Shown piece after piece: positions 21,788-31,757 of a stretch of DNA of 64,000 nucleotides. The notes beneath the pieces are model-generated. The model saw only the letters and a list, made by a program, of their open reading frames with translations, did no database searches and was not told the origin of the DNA. The stretch is taken from contig NZ_CANLYI010000002.1 in the NCBI RefSeq assembly GCF_947495255.1, positions 422,518-486,517 on the forward strand. Reading direction: 5' to 3'. How positions within the stretch are numbered: position 1 is the first letter of the stretch; every line of letters begins with the position of its first letter. This stretch comes from an uncultured Winogradskyella sp. GTDB lineage: Bacteria; Bacteroidota; Bacteroidia; Flavobacteriales; Flavobacteriaceae. A program made the translations under genes and the position numbers.

Positions 21788-21835
21788 ATCTTGATTACAA
21801 CAATGCAATCAAATTGGTATATTATATAAAAATAG

Positions 21836-21907
21836 AGCGAAAGATGGGATTTGAACCCACGACCTCCACCTTGGCAAGGTGATGCTCTACCCCTGAGCTA
21901 CTTTCGC
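21836..21907 (-). tRNA. tRNA-Gly (GCC)
   Basis: A 72-nt cloverleaf. The acceptor GCGAAAG pairs with CTTTCGC. The D arm is AGCTCAGGGGTAGAGC, and the anticodon stem TCACC/GGTGG carries loop TTGCCAA with anticodon GCC. The T arm is GTGGGTTCAAATCCCAT. CCA is not encoded. It lies 48 bp upstream of tRNA-Leu on the same strand and is probably co-transcribed with it. Confidence 0.95.
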
Positions 21908-22002
21908 AGTTTTTAAAGAACTATTTCGCTTTCAAAGCGGATGCAAATTTAAAATATTTCTTAGAACATCAAAGCCTTTTTCTAAAATAAATTAAAAAAA
22001 AT

Positions 22003-24615
22003 TTACGCGTCCTTTTTCTTGATCAGCATTCGCTTAATTTCATTGAGTTTCATTAAAGCTTCTACAGGCGTAAGTGTATCAATATCAGTGTGTAAAATCT
22101 CATCTTTTATTTCTATCAATAAAGGGTCATCCAAATTAAAGAAACTCAATTGTAAATCGTCTTTTATACTTTTTACCTTATCTGTTAGTTCTTCACTAGA
22201 ATGTGACTTCTCTAATTTAGATAAAATTTTGTTTGCACGTCTAATGACTTGTTGTGGCATTCCTGCCATTTTTGCAACATGAATACCAAAACTATGCTCA
22301 CTTCCGCCTTCAACTAGCTTTCTAACAAAAAGCACGTTATCTTTTAATTCCTTTACAGCAACATTAAAGTTTTTAATACGACCAAAAGTTTCAGTCATTT
22401 CATTTAACTCATGGTAATGCGTAGCAAATAATGTTTTTGGTTTAGATGGATGCTCGTGTAAATACTCACTAATTGCCCAAGCAATAGAAATACCATCATA
22501 AGTACTCGTTCCTCTTCCTATTTCATCTAACAACACCAAACTTCGGTCTGAAATATTATTAAGAATAGAAGCCGTCTCATTCATCTCTACCATAAAAGTA
22601 GATTCTCCCATCGAAATGTTATCACTTGCTCCTACTCTAGTAAAAATCTTATCCACTAAACCAATTCTAGCTTCACCTGCTGGCACAAAACTTCCAATCT
22701 GTGCTAGTAATACAATTAAAGCCGTTTGCCTTAAAATTGCCGACTTACCAGACATGTTTGGACCAGTGATCATAATTATTTGCTGAGACTCTCTGTCTAG
22801 AAACAAATCGTTAGCAATATAAGGTTCTCCTATTGGTAATTGTTTTTCAATGACTGGATGACGACCATCCTTTATTTCTAAATCAAAACTATCATCAATT
22901 TGTGGATAGGTATATTTATTCGCTTTTGCCAAACTTGCAAAACCACATAAACAATCTAATTGCCCAATGAGTTGTGCATTTTGTTGCACCGAAATAATAA
23001 ACTGATGCATCCACTGCACCAATTCTGCAAATAATTGTTGCTCAATAACAGAAATTCGTTCTTCGGCTCCTAATATTTTAGATTCGTATTCTTTAAGTTC
23101 TTCAGTAATGTATCGCTCAGCATTTACAAGTGTTTGCTTTCTAATCCATTCTTCCGGAACCTTATCCTTATGAGAGTTTCTAACTTCAATATAATAGCCA
23201 AAAACGTTGTTTGAAGCTATTTTCAACGATGTGATACCAGTTCGTTCACTTTCGCGCTTCAACATATTATCTAAATATGTTTTTCCAGATTGCGACAAAC
23301 CTCTTAATTCATCCAATTCTTCAGAAAAACCTGTTGCAATGGTGCTACCTTTTAAAATGTTTACGGGTGCATCTTCATTTAAAGTTTCCTTTATTTTATC
23401 ACGTAGCAAATCACAGCGATGTAAATTATCACCCAAAACTTTTAACGCTTCGTTATCGCAAGTTTCAGCAACTGACTTAATAGGAACAATAGCTTCTAAT
23501 GAGTTTTTAAGCTGAATCACTTCACGTGGACTCACTTTAGTCGTAGCAATTTTTGAAATGAGACGTTCTATGTCTCCAATATGTTTTATTTGTCCTTGAA
23601 TATCTTGAAGCACAGTTTCATTCTCTAACAAATACTTCACCACTTCGTGACGTTGTTTTATTTTCTCAGCATGTTTTAGCGGCAGTGCCAACCAACGTTT
23701 TAACATACGTCCTCCCATTGCAGAAATCGTTTTATCAATCACGTTGATTAACGTTACTGCATTTGCGTTAGTTGAATTATACAACTCTAAATTTCGAATG
23801 GTGAATTTATCCATCCACACATAATCATCTGTTGCAATTCTTGAAATAGTTGCAATATGTTCTAGCTTATTATGACGCGTTTCTCCTAAATAATGAAGCA
23901 CAACACCCGAAGCGATAATCCCTTCGTATAAATCTTCAATTCCAAAACCTTTTAATGTTTTAGTGTTGAAATGTTTGGTTAAGGTTTCATTGGCATAATC
24001 GGCTTGAAATACCCAATCTTCCAAATAAAACGTATGAAAATCATTTCCGAAAGCTTCAGAAAACACTTTTCGGCTTTGTTTTGAAATTAAAACTTCACTT
24101 GGATTAAAATTCTGAAGTAACTTATCAATATACTCAGCATTGCCTTGAGAGGTTAAAAATTCACCTGTTGAAATATCTAAAAACGCCACTCCAATACGTT
24201 GCTTGTCAAAATAAACAGCTGCTAAAAAGTTATTAGATTTTGAATGTAAAATATCATCATTAAAAGCCACTCCAGGTGTTACCAATTCTGTAACACCACG
24301 TTTTACAATAGTTTTGGTTTGCTTTGGGTCTTCTAACTGGTCGCAAATTGCAACACGCTCACCTGCTCTTACCAATTTTGGCAAATAAGTATTTAAAGAA
24401 TGATGCGGAAAACCAGCTAATTCAATTTCGCTTTCACTACCAGCTCCACGTTTGGTTAAAATAATATCTAGAATTTTAGATGCCTTTACAGCATCGCTAC
24501 CAAAGGTTTCGTAAAAATCACCAACTCGGAATAATAATAAGGCATCAGGATATTTAACCTTGATGGCATTATACTGCTTCATTAATGGTGTTACTTTTTT
24601 TGCGGATTTTGCCAA
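22003..24615 (-). CDS. mutS: DNA mismatch repair ATPase MutS
   Basis: At 870 residues this is typical of MutS1. The N-terminal mismatch-reading motif is visible as [10 protein letters not shown], the Phe-x-Glu wedge. Connector, lever and clamp domains follow. The C-terminal ABC-type ATPase has GPNMSGKSA (Walker A) near residue 620, [14 protein letters not shown] (Walker B and signature) and the switch histidine in ATHYHEL. It binds mispaired bases and recruits MutL. The ATG at 24615 begins [19 protein letters not shown], matching the usual start of the family. It is the first chromosomal protein gene after the tRNAs. Confidence 0.97.
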   Translation of the reverse strand: MAKSAKKVTPLMKQYNAIKVKYPDALLLFRVGDFYETFGSDAVKASKILDIILTKRGAGSESEIELAGFPHHSLNTYLPKLVRAGERVAICDQLEDPKQTKTIVKRGVTELVTPGVAFNDDILHSKSNNFLAAVYFDKQRIGVAFLDISTGEFLTSQGNAEYIDKLLQNFNPSEVLISKQSRKVFSEAFGNDFHTFYLEDWVFQADYANETLTKHFNTKTLKGFGIEDLYEGIIASGVVLHYLGETRHNKLEHIATISRIATDDYVWMDKFTIRNLELYNSTNANAVTLINVIDKTISAMGGRMLKRWLALPLKHAEKIKQRHEVVKYLLENETVLQDIQGQIKHIGDIERLISKIATTKVSPREVIQLKNSLEAIVPIKSVAETCDNEALKVLGDNLHRCDLLRDKIKETLNEDAPVNILKGSTIATGFSEELDELRGLSQSGKTYLDNMLKRESERTGITSLKIASNNVFGYYIEVRNSHKDKVPEEWIRKQTLVNAERYITEELKEYESKILGAEERISVIEQQLFAELVQWMHQFIISVQQNAQLIGQLDCLCGFASLAKANKYTYPQIDDSFDLEIKDGRHPVIEKQLPIGEPYIANDLFLDRESQQIIMITGPNMSGKSAILRQTALIVLLAQIGSFVPAGEARIGLVDKIFTRVGASDNISMGESTFMVEMNETASILNNISDRSLVLLDEIGRGTSTYDGISIAWAISEYLHEHPSKPKTLFATHYHELNEMTETFGRIKNFNVAVKELKDNVLFVRKLVEGGSEHSFGIHVAKMAGMPQQVIRRANKILSKLEKSHSSEELTDKVKSIKDDLQLSFFNLDDPLLIEIKDEILHTDIDTLTPVEALMKLNEIKRMLIKKKDA

Positions 24616-24753
24616 TGGTAATCTCGTATTAAGTTATATTTTTGCTTAGACTATTTTCAGAATTGCAAGTTTGCTAAATTACTTATATTTTGAGTTTTTT
24701 TGAAGCCGAAAAACTAGAAGTTATTTACAAGTGTTGATAACGGCGCGCCAACT

Positions 24754-24784
24754 GACCTAGCTGGTTTTAAAAACCTAGCAGGTC
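24754..24784. repeat. Imperfect palindrome with CCTAGC words
   Basis: GACCTAGCTGGTTTT and AAAACCTAGCAGGTC face each other. The outer five bases pair perfectly and the inner ones partly. It lies directly beside the larger palindrome, so the two may form one composite repeat. Confidence 0.5.
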
Positions 24785-24797
24785 TCATAAAATAAAA

Positions 24798-24903
24798 AAA
24801 CACCCCTAAAGTCCCCTCAAGGGGACAATTGTTAAAAATATCTTTCTGATTTTTTTAACCGCAACAGTGAGACTGTCCCCTTGAGGGGACTTTAGGGGTG
24901 TTT
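24798..24903. repeat. 30-bp perfect inverted repeat, each arm itself a hairpin
   Basis: The arm at 24798-24827 (from AAACACCCC to CAAGGGGACA) is exactly inverted at 24874-24903, with a 46-bp spacer. Within each arm GTCCCC pairs with GGGGAC around four bases, so either a cruciform or two small hairpins can form. Repeats with this CCCCTAAAGTCCCCTCAAGG core are, as I recall, common between genes in Flavobacteriaceae. It may also act as a transcription barrier ahead of the methylase gene. Confidence 0.8.
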
Positions 24904-24932
24904 CAAAATTTAATTAAAAAAATTAAGTACAG

Positions 24933-25463
24933 TTGAAAAGAAAACTAAAAAACGAAGAATTAGACCGATTAGAAGTTTCAGAATTTAAAGAAGCGAAAAA
25001 GACACCTATCATTATTATTCTAGATAATATTAGAAGTCTCAATAATATTGGCTCTGTGTTTAGAACAAGTGACGCTTTTTTAATAGAAAAGATTTATCTC
25101 TGCGGTATCACGGCACAGCCACCACATAACGATATTAGGAAAACCGCCTTAGGAAGTACAGAAACCGTCGATTGGGAATATGCAGAAAACACCTTAGACG
25201 TTGTTGAAAAGCTTAAAGCAGAAGACGTAAACATTTGCTCAATTGAACAAGCCGAAAACGCAACCATGCTCAATGATTTTAAACCTCAATCCAACAAAAA
25301 ATATGCTTTTGTTTTTGGTAACGAAGTTAAAGGTGTAGACCAAAACGTAGTTGACGAAAGTGATGTAGTCATTGAAATTCCGCAATATGGAACTAAGCAC
25401 TCCTTAAATATCTCCGTGAGTTGTGGTGTTGTTATTTGGGATATTTTTAGTAAAATCAAATGA
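24933..25463 (+). CDS. SpoU/TrmH-family RNA 2'-O-methyltransferase
   Basis: This 176-residue protein has the three SPOUT motifs: NIRSLNNIGSVFRTSDAF, FGNEVKGVDQ and the knot motif IPQYGTKHSLNISVS. It transfers methyl from SAM to a ribose 2'-OH of tRNA or rRNA. The target nucleotide cannot be told from the sequence. The start is a TTG at 24933, since no ATG precedes the conserved KRKLKNEELDRLEV. Its stop overlaps the ATG of the next gene by 4 bp (ATGA). Confidence 0.88.
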   Translation: MKRKLKNEELDRLEVSEFKEAKKTPIIIILDNIRSLNNIGSVFRTSDAFLIEKIYLCGITAQPPHNDIRKTALGSTETVDWEYAENTLDVVEKLKAEDVNICSIEQAENATMLNDFKPQSNKKYAFVFGNEVKGVDQNVVDESDVVIEIPQYGTKHSLNISVSCGVVIWDIFSKIK

Positions 25464-26242
25464 AAAAATCAATCATATTATCTCTTCTTTTTATTTCAAT
25501 ACAATATTGTTTTTCTCAAAACAAACAATCAAAAAATGGAATCAAAAGAATCCTATTAACAGAAATGACTAGAGAATTATATTCTGACGGAAATTATTAC
25601 ACTTCACTAACAGAAACGAATGAAACTTTTTATGATAAAAAAGGTAAAAAACTTAAAACTGTTAGAATAACTTATGAAAAATCTAAGCCAAAAAGCAAAA
25701 ACACCACAACATATCATTACAGCAGTAATAAAAAAGTAGACTATTCAATTTCATTTTTAGACGAAGATTCAGTCTCTTTTAAAACATATTATTCTTATCG
25801 TGACAACCTTTTAGTTAAAAGATATTTTAACTATATAAAGAATCAAAAAGAATCCAAATTTGAAGAAGTATATAATTATAATAAAAATCACAAATTAATC
25901 TCTAGCAATTACGTTTACTATGAAAAATATACAGACTCTAACTTAGATGATTATATCACTTTTTTTAAATTAAACGAAAAATATGATAAAAAAGAGAGAA
26001 CGATTGAGATGGATTATTCGGAATCTGACAGTATTTATAAGCACAATAGGTTTATATACAAATGGAAAAGAAACGGTGTTTTATCATTTAATAAAGAATA
26101 TGATGTAAATAATAAATTAATAAGTAAAACACACTTTAATTATCTATTTAATGATAGAAATCACTGGACAGTAAAAAAAGCTTTCAAAAATAAATCCTTG
26201 CATAAAACTAGTTACAGAGAGATTGAGTATTATCAATTGTAA
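25460..26242 (+). CDS. Uncharacterised secreted protein rich in Tyr/Lys
   Basis: This 260-residue protein has a clear signal peptide (KKSIILSLLFISIQYCFSQ). It is built of recurring short beta-like stretches with aromatic pairs and charged turns (ETFYDKKGKKLKTV, HYSSNKKVDYSI, YNYNKNHKLISSNYVYYEK). These are reminiscent of MORN- or YD-like variants that decorate many Bacteroidetes periplasmic proteins. No catalytic motif is seen. It is coupled by a 4-bp overlap to the RNA methylase and followed 23 bp later by a SAM methyltransferase, but no functional link is evident. Confidence 0.7.
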   Translation: MKKSIILSLLFISIQYCFSQNKQSKNGIKRILLTEMTRELYSDGNYYTSLTETNETFYDKKGKKLKTVRITYEKSKPKSKNTTTYHYSSNKKVDYSISFLDEDSVSFKTYYSYRDNLLVKRYFNYIKNQKESKFEEVYNYNKNHKLISSNYVYYEKYTDSNLDDYITFFKLNEKYDKKERTIEMDYSESDSIYKHNRFIYKWKRNGVLSFNKEYDVNNKLISKTHFNYLFNDRNHWTVKKAFKNKSLHKTSYREIEYYQL

Positions 26243-26265
26243 ATTTTTTTAACAACTATAGACAA

Positions 26266-26922
26266 ATGCAAAAAAAGACCAAGAAACCTTGGCCTACAAA
26301 AGATGCGATGCAGCAAATCTATGACATGCATCTTTGGGGCGGAAAAGACTTTGACTTTTACTCAGGTGATGGTTCTCATAACATTAAAATTGTTGAACCT
26401 TACCTACATAGTGTTTCTACGTTTTTAAAAACACATAACAATTCTCTTACCGTTTGCGATTTAGGTTGTGGTGATTTCAATATTGGAAAACAACTCGCTA
26501 AACATACCAAAAACTATATTGGAATTGATATAGTTGAAAATCTCATTGAAAGAAACAAAACATTATTTAAAGATAAAAACTTAGAGTTTCATTGTTTAGA
26601 TATTGTCGAAAATGAATTACCAAAAGCAGATTGTATTGTTCTAAGACAGGTTTTACAACACTTATCTAATACTGAAATCTTAAAAGTGGTTGAAAAACTA
26701 TCCAATTATAAATACATCATTCTCACCGAACACTTACCCGTTGGTAATTTTGAACCAAATAAAGATATTATTTCTGGTCAAGGGATTAGAATCAAAAAAA
26801 ATAGTGGTGTTAACTTATTGGAAGCGCCTTTTAATTTGAAAATTGAAGAACAGAAAATTTTGAATGAAACTATTCTGGAAGACCATAAAGGTATAATCGT
26901 CACAACTATTTATACTTTATAA
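26266..26922 (+). CDS. Class I SAM-dependent methyltransferase
   Basis: This 218-residue protein has motif I VCDLGCGDFNIGKQL, the acidic end of beta-2 in YIGIDIVENLI and the motif region LEFHCLDIVENELPKADCIV, followed by LRQVLQHL. This is a Rossmann-fold methyltransferase with an N-terminal cap (WPTKDAMQQIYDMHLWGG). The substrate is unknown. It is last in a three-gene plus-strand run and converges on folK. Confidence 0.8.
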   Translation: MQKKTKKPWPTKDAMQQIYDMHLWGGKDFDFYSGDGSHNIKIVEPYLHSVSTFLKTHNNSLTVCDLGCGDFNIGKQLAKHTKNYIGIDIVENLIERNKTLFKDKNLEFHCLDIVENELPKADCIVLRQVLQHLSNTEILKVVEKLSNYKYIILTEHLPVGNFEPNKDIISGQGIRIKKNSGVNLLEAPFNLKIEEQKILNETILEDHKGIIVTTIYTL

Positions 26923-26942
26923 ACATCTATTTCAGAATACTC

Positions 26943-28091
26943 TTACTGCTTACTGCCAACTGAAGCATCATTTATCTCACTCAGCAACCACAAATAATCA
27001 GCACGATTCTTAACAAAATCTTTTTCTGAAACATCAATAATCTTAACATTCATTTCAGGCTGACTTTTTAAGAATTCAAGATAACCAGAATTGATTTTAT
27101 CTAAATAATCGTCTTTTATATCCTTTTCGTAATTGCGTCCTCGTTTTTTAATATTAGCTTGTAAACGTTCAGTATTTTGATATAAGTAAACGTATAAATC
27201 TGGCTTTGCAATATCCTTATAAACTTGGTAGAATAGTTTGCGGTACAAACGAAATTCATCTTCTGGTAAGGTCACTTTAGAGAATATGAGCGACTTATTT
27301 ACATCATAATCACTTACCATAAAATCTTTAAACAAATCTAATTGCGATAAATCGTCACTAATTTGTTGATAACGGTCTGCTAAAAAAGACATTTCTAATG
27401 TAAACGCATAGCGTTCTGGCTCTTTGTAGAATTTTGGTAAAAACGGATTATCTGCAAATCGCTCTAATATCAATTTAGCATTAAAATCGCTAGAAATCTT
27501 ATTAGACAAACTTGTTTTCCCTGCACCAATGTTGCCTTCTATTGCAATGTAATTATAGTTATTAAACGTGTAAGATTTCTTAGGATTTTTCAACCAAATA
27601 TTTACGTGCTCAATTACAGAACTATCATTACATTCCACCAATAAGGTTTCAATAGATTTATTTAAAACAGGATGTTTTAAGTCCTTTGCAACATCCAAAA
27701 GCGGTTGCAAAACAAATTTGCGATTTTGAAGCTGTGGATGCGGAAGAATCAAGGTTTTCTCTTCGATAATTTCGTCTTCAAAAAACAAAATATCTAAATC
27801 TATTTCGCGAGACTCATAACCTTTGCTTATTTTTGATTTCCTACCTAATTCAACCTCAATAGCCTGTAGTTCTCTGAGCACCTTTTTAGGTTTAAATTCC
27901 GTTACAACACTAATACAAGCGTTATAAAAATCATCGCCTTCAAATCCAAAAGCTGGTGTTTTATAAACTTTAGAAATCTTTTTTACAGCACCTATATGTA
28001 CAAAAATAGCATCAATAGCAGATTGCAAATACTGCAACTTGTTGCCTTTGTTACTTCCTAATGCTATGTGAATTGTTTTAGTCGGTTTCAT
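26943..28091 (-). CDS. folK: Fusion of HPPK (FolK) and deoxynucleoside kinase
   Basis: Of 382 residues, 1 to about 155 are 6-hydroxymethyl-dihydropterin pyrophosphokinase, with ALGSNKGNK and the signature RxxDxD at 95-100 (REIDLDILFF), acting in folate synthesis. Residues about 178-375 are a deoxynucleoside kinase with Walker A GNIGAGKT at 186-193 and the ERF and RGRNYEKDI (lid) motifs, acting in nucleotide salvage. Such fusions are, as far as I recall, standard in Flavobacteriia. The single reading frame shows no break between the parts. The ATG at 28091 leads directly into MKPTKTIHIALG, the expected HPPK start. Confidence 0.93.
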   Translation of the reverse strand: MKPTKTIHIALGSNKGNKLQYLQSAIDAIFVHIGAVKKISKVYKTPAFGFEGDDFYNACISVVTEFKPKKVLRELQAIEVELGRKSKISKGYESREIDLDILFFEDEIIEEKTLILPHPQLQNRKFVLQPLLDVAKDLKHPVLNKSIETLLVECNDSSVIEHVNIWLKNPKKSYTFNNYNYIAIEGNIGAGKTSLSNKISSDFNAKLILERFADNPFLPKFYKEPERYAFTLEMSFLADRYQQISDDLSQLDLFKDFMVSDYDVNKSLIFSKVTLPEDEFRLYRKLFYQVYKDIAKPDLYVYLYQNTERLQANIKKRGRNYEKDIKDDYLDKINSGYLEFLKSQPEMNVKIIDVSEKDFVKNRADYLWLLSEINDASVGSKQ

Positions 28092-28162
28092 CGAAGGAAC
28101 AAAATAACTAAAACAATTTTTATAACTTTACCTTTACTTAAACTATTTATTAACCATTTTCA

Positions 28163-28867
28163 ATGTCACTAAAAGACAAGCTATTAGCACAACGTATTTA
28201 CCTCTTACTTGGTGGCCTTTTTATAACCTCTCTCGTAGTTTCAAATTTAATCTTTCAAAAATTCTTTTATTGGCATCCTTTCGATGTAGAGATTTTTGGT
28301 TCAAAATTATTTGAAATCTCTGTTGGTATTTTACCGTATCCTATTACGTTTCTTATTACAGATTTAATTAGTGAGATTTATGGTAAAAAACGCGCTAACG
28401 ATATTGTGGTTGTTGGTATTTTTGCATCGCTATTTTCACTTTTAATTGTATATACAGCTTCAAATGTACCAGCTACTGAATGGTCTTATGTAGACAACAC
28501 AATGTTTAATACCGTTTTTGGTAATACGTCTTTAGCCGTTTTTGCTAGTATGCTAACGTATTTATTTGCTCAGTTTGTAGATATTCAAATCTATCATTTC
28601 TGGAAACGATTAACCAAAGGCAAACATTTGTGGCTGAGGAATAATTTTTCTACTTGGTTTTCTCAATTTGTTGACACTTTTACTATTGTCACGTTACTTT
28701 GTAGTTTCGGAATTATAGATTGGGCCAATTTTAAAGGCTTACTAATTAGTGGCTTTTTATTTAAAGTTATAGTCGCCTTGTTAGATACACCATTTTTATA
28801 CTTAGGTGTGTATTTATTTAGAAAACGTTTCAAACTAAAAGTAAATGAGGAAATAAATTTACTATAA
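28163..28867 (+). CDS. Queuosine precursor transporter (YhhQ family)
   Basis: This 234-residue integral membrane protein has about six hydrophobic helices. Family signatures are visible: LVVSNLIFQK, the helix-breaking YPITFLITDLISEIYGKKRA and FAQFVDIQIYHFWKRL, then WLRNNFSTWFSQFVDTF. Members import queuine or pre-Q precursors for tRNA modification. It starts at 28163, 71 bp from the divergent folK fusion. Confidence 0.88.
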   Translation: MSLKDKLLAQRIYLLLGGLFITSLVVSNLIFQKFFYWHPFDVEIFGSKLFEISVGILPYPITFLITDLISEIYGKKRANDIVVVGIFASLFSLLIVYTASNVPATEWSYVDNTMFNTVFGNTSLAVFASMLTYLFAQFVDIQIYHFWKRLTKGKHLWLRNNFSTWFSQFVDTFTIVTLLCSFGIIDWANFKGLLISGFLFKVIVALLDTPFLYLGVYLFRKRFKLKVNEEINLL

Positions 28868-28977
28868 CGATTAAACAAAACATTAAAATCTTCTTAAACT
28901 TGACAACAATAGCAACTTTTATGCGGAATTTTGCGTATATATAAAAGACGCTGTTTTAAAAAACACAAAAAGACCTT

Positions 28978-31641
28978 ATGAAGAAATTTTTAAAAATTAT
29001 TGGAATCGTTTTACTCATATTTATTGCGATTCTTATAGCTATACCTTTTGCTTTAGAATCTAAAATCGATACGATTGTTCAGAATTATGCAGATGAAAAT
29101 TTAAATGCCGAATTATCCTTCGATGACATCAATTTAAGCCTTATCAGTAGCTTTCCGAAAGCAGAAGTTAGCGTTGAAAATTTAAAAATCACCAATCGTG
29201 CACCTTTTGAAGGTGAAACTTTAGCAACAGCAAAATCGTTATCTTTTGAAATGGGTGTAATGCAGTTATTAAAAGGAACTGAAGACCCATTAGAAATTAA
29301 CGAAATTATCGCAGACGAGCTTCTTTTGGTTATTAAAACCAATAAAACAGGTGCTGTAAACTATGATATAGTAAAAGAAAGTGAAACAGATGCTGCACCT
29401 ACAGAAACAGAAAGTTCTGGTGGTTTTAGTTTTGACATTGACAACTACGAGCTTAATAATAGTGCGTTTACTTATATTGATGACACTTCTAATTTAACCT
29501 TCTATTTAACAGAAATCAACCATAAAGGAACAGGAATTTTCTCTGGTGAAAAATCTGAATTAGACACCAACACAGAGGCAAATGTGACATTTGCTATGGA
29601 TAGTACTGAATATTTAAGCAACAACAGTATTAAATTAGATGCGCTAATCGATTTAGACCTAGAGCAACAGAAATATACCTTCAAAGAAAACAAAGCCTAC
29701 ATCAATGCATTGCCTTTAGAGTTTGATGGATATGTTCAATTGGTTGAAGCTGGCCAGCAAATAGACATCACCTTTAAGAATCCAGAAGCTTCGTTTAAAG
29801 ATTTCTTAGCCGTAATACCAAAGGCTTACGCAAAAGATATTGCAAATGTAAATACTACCGGAAATTTTACAGTCAACGGAATTATTAAAGGTTTGGTTTC
29901 AGAGGAAACGATTCCAACTTTAGACATCAATTTAAATTCAAGTAATGCATCTTTTAAATATCCTGACCTTCCAAAGAGCGTTAGAAATATTACAATTGAT
30001 GCTTCTGTAAAAAACACAACAGGAAACGTTGACGATACTTTTGTAAATATTGATAAACTTAATTTTCAGATTGATGAAGATGTTTTTAAGTCTGAAATTC
30101 ATGTTAAAAACCTAACTAAAAACCAGCAAATTGATGCTAAATTAGATGGTGTTTTAAATTTAGCGAACATCACAAAAGCGTATCCAGTAGAATTAGAAAA
30201 TGAGTTGAGTGGTATTTTAAAAGGAAACATCAATACGTCTTTTGATATGAATGCGATTGAAACAAATGCTTATCAACGCATTAAAAATGTTGGTAGTGTT
30301 TCTATTTCAGATTTTATATTCTCTTCTGAAGATATTGTAAACCCTATTCAAATTAACAAAGCCGATTTAGCCTTTAAGCCAGGAACGGTAAGTTTGAACA
30401 GTTTTGATGCTTTAACAGGAAAAAGTGATTTTTCAGCCACAGGAACTATTAATAATTTATTAGGTTTTCTATTAAGCGACAAAAAACTTGAAGGTAATTT
30501 TAATGTAAATTCTAATACGTTTGCGATTTCAGATTTTATGTCTGAGGACGAAACAGCTACAGAATCATCTAATAAAACGACTTCAGAATCAGAATCACTT
30601 AAAATTCCAGATTTTTTAGATTGTACTATAACAGCCAACGCAAAAACTGTTATTTATGACAATCTCAACTTGAAGAATGTAAAAGGTCAATTATTAATAA
30701 AAGACCAAAATGCGAATCTAAAAAATATGACCACAGATATTTTTAATGGTCAATTAGGAATTTCTGGTAATGTCTCTACTAAAGCAGCCAAACCTGCTTT
30801 TGACATGAGTTTAGCGATGCAAAACTTCGATATTTCGCAATCATTTAAAGATTTAGATATGTTGAAGGCCTTAGCGCCAATTGCAAAAGTGCTTCAAGGA
30901 AAATTAAACTCTACAATAGATGTTAGCGGATTTTTAGACGAAAGCTTTTCACCTGATTTAAGTTCAATTTCTGGTAGTGCAATCGCTGATATTTTAACTA
31001 ATAATATAGATGCTGCAAATAGCCCGTTGCTTTCAAGCTTAGATAGTAAATTAAGTTTTATAGATTTTAGTAAACTAGATTTAAAAGACCTTAAAACAAA
31101 ATTAAGCTTTGAGAATGGACAAGTTTCTGTAAAACCATTTACTGTTAATTATAAAGACATACCAATTGTAGTGTCTGGATCTCATAGTTTTTCGAATTCA
31201 ATGAATTATAGTGCTGTTTTTCAAGTACCAGCTAAATATTTAGGAAGTGATGTCAATCGTTTAATTGGAAAGATTAATGATAATGAAGTAAATAAACTTA
31301 CTGTACCTGTTACGGCAAATATTGGTGGCACTTTTACAAGTCCTATTATACAAACAGATTTAACGTCTGGTGTTTCAAACTTAACGAAGCAATTAATTGA
31401 AATTGAAAAACAAAAATTAATTAACACAGGAAAAGATAAGGTTACCGATTTAATTGGTGGACTTTTAGGAGGAAACTCAAACACGACTAAAACAGATTCT
31501 ACTACGACCACAATAGAAGACACAACTAAGCAAACAGCAGAAGATAAAGTTAAAGAAGGTGTAGGAAATATTTTGGGCGGACTCTTAGGCGGAAAGAAGA
31601 AATCAAAGGACACAAAAGCACAAGACTCAACTAAAAATTAA
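28978..31641 (+). CDS. AsmA-like envelope protein
   Basis: This 887-residue protein has one N-terminal membrane helix (FLKIIGIVLLIFIAILIAIP) followed by a long periplasmic region. The AsmA N-terminal pattern is visible (LNAELSFDDINLSLISSFPK, then VSVENLKITNRAPFEGETLA). The C-terminal AsmA region (LNSTIDVSGFLDESFSPDLS) is followed by a low-complexity Thr/Asp/Lys tail with GGLLGG repeats (LIGGLLGGNSN, ILGGLLGGKKK). AsmA-like proteins are bridge-like proteins thought to move phospholipids between membranes or help outer-membrane biogenesis. It stands alone, upstream of rpoD. Confidence 0.85.
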   Translation: MKKFLKIIGIVLLIFIAILIAIPFALESKIDTIVQNYADENLNAELSFDDINLSLISSFPKAEVSVENLKITNRAPFEGETLATAKSLSFEMGVMQLLKGTEDPLEINEIIADELLLVIKTNKTGAVNYDIVKESETDAAPTETESSGGFSFDIDNYELNNSAFTYIDDTSNLTFYLTEINHKGTGIFSGEKSELDTNTEANVTFAMDSTEYLSNNSIKLDALIDLDLEQQKYTFKENKAYINALPLEFDGYVQLVEAGQQIDITFKNPEASFKDFLAVIPKAYAKDIANVNTTGNFTVNGIIKGLVSEETIPTLDINLNSSNASFKYPDLPKSVRNITIDASVKNTTGNVDDTFVNIDKLNFQIDEDVFKSEIHVKNLTKNQQIDAKLDGVLNLANITKAYPVELENELSGILKGNINTSFDMNAIETNAYQRIKNVGSVSISDFIFSSEDIVNPIQINKADLAFKPGTVSLNSFDALTGKSDFSATGTINNLLGFLLSDKKLEGNFNVNSNTFAISDFMSEDETATESSNKTTSESESLKIPDFLDCTITANAKTVIYDNLNLKNVKGQLLIKDQNANLKNMTTDIFNGQLGISGNVSTKAAKPAFDMSLAMQNFDISQSFKDLDMLKALAPIAKVLQGKLNSTIDVSGFLDESFSPDLSSISGSAIADILTNNIDAANSPLLSSLDSKLSFIDFSKLDLKDLKTKLSFENGQVSVKPFTVNYKDIPIVVSGSHSFSNSMNYSAVFQVPAKYLGSDVNRLIGKINDNEVNKLTVPVTANIGGTFTSPIIQTDLTSGVSNLTKQLIEIEKQKLINTGKDKVTDLIGGLLGGNSNTTKTDSTTTTIEDTTKQTAEDKVKEGVGNILGGLLGGKKKSKDTKAQDSTKN

Positions 31642-31757
31642 CCGTTTATCGTCAAAAACAGCTTTTTTTCGTCAATATGTGTTAATAAACATACAATTAT
31701 TTGGAAATCTAATTTATTAGGTTACATTGAAGGTTCACTAAATTTTAAATAGGATAT

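Larger units (their letters stand above)
24616..24932. other. Intergenic region with nested palindromes
   Basis: This 317-bp gap between divergent mutS and the RNA methylase gene is filled mostly by two inverted-repeat structures, at 24754-24784 and 24798-24903, described separately. The rest is AT-rich and should hold the mutS promoter. No small gene is seen. Confidence 0.6.

Noticed and set aside
31221..31613. 130-codon minus-strand frame
   Set aside because: Antisense to the repetitive end of the AsmA-like gene; the Pro/Val/Ser-rich text mirrors its Thr/Gly codons.
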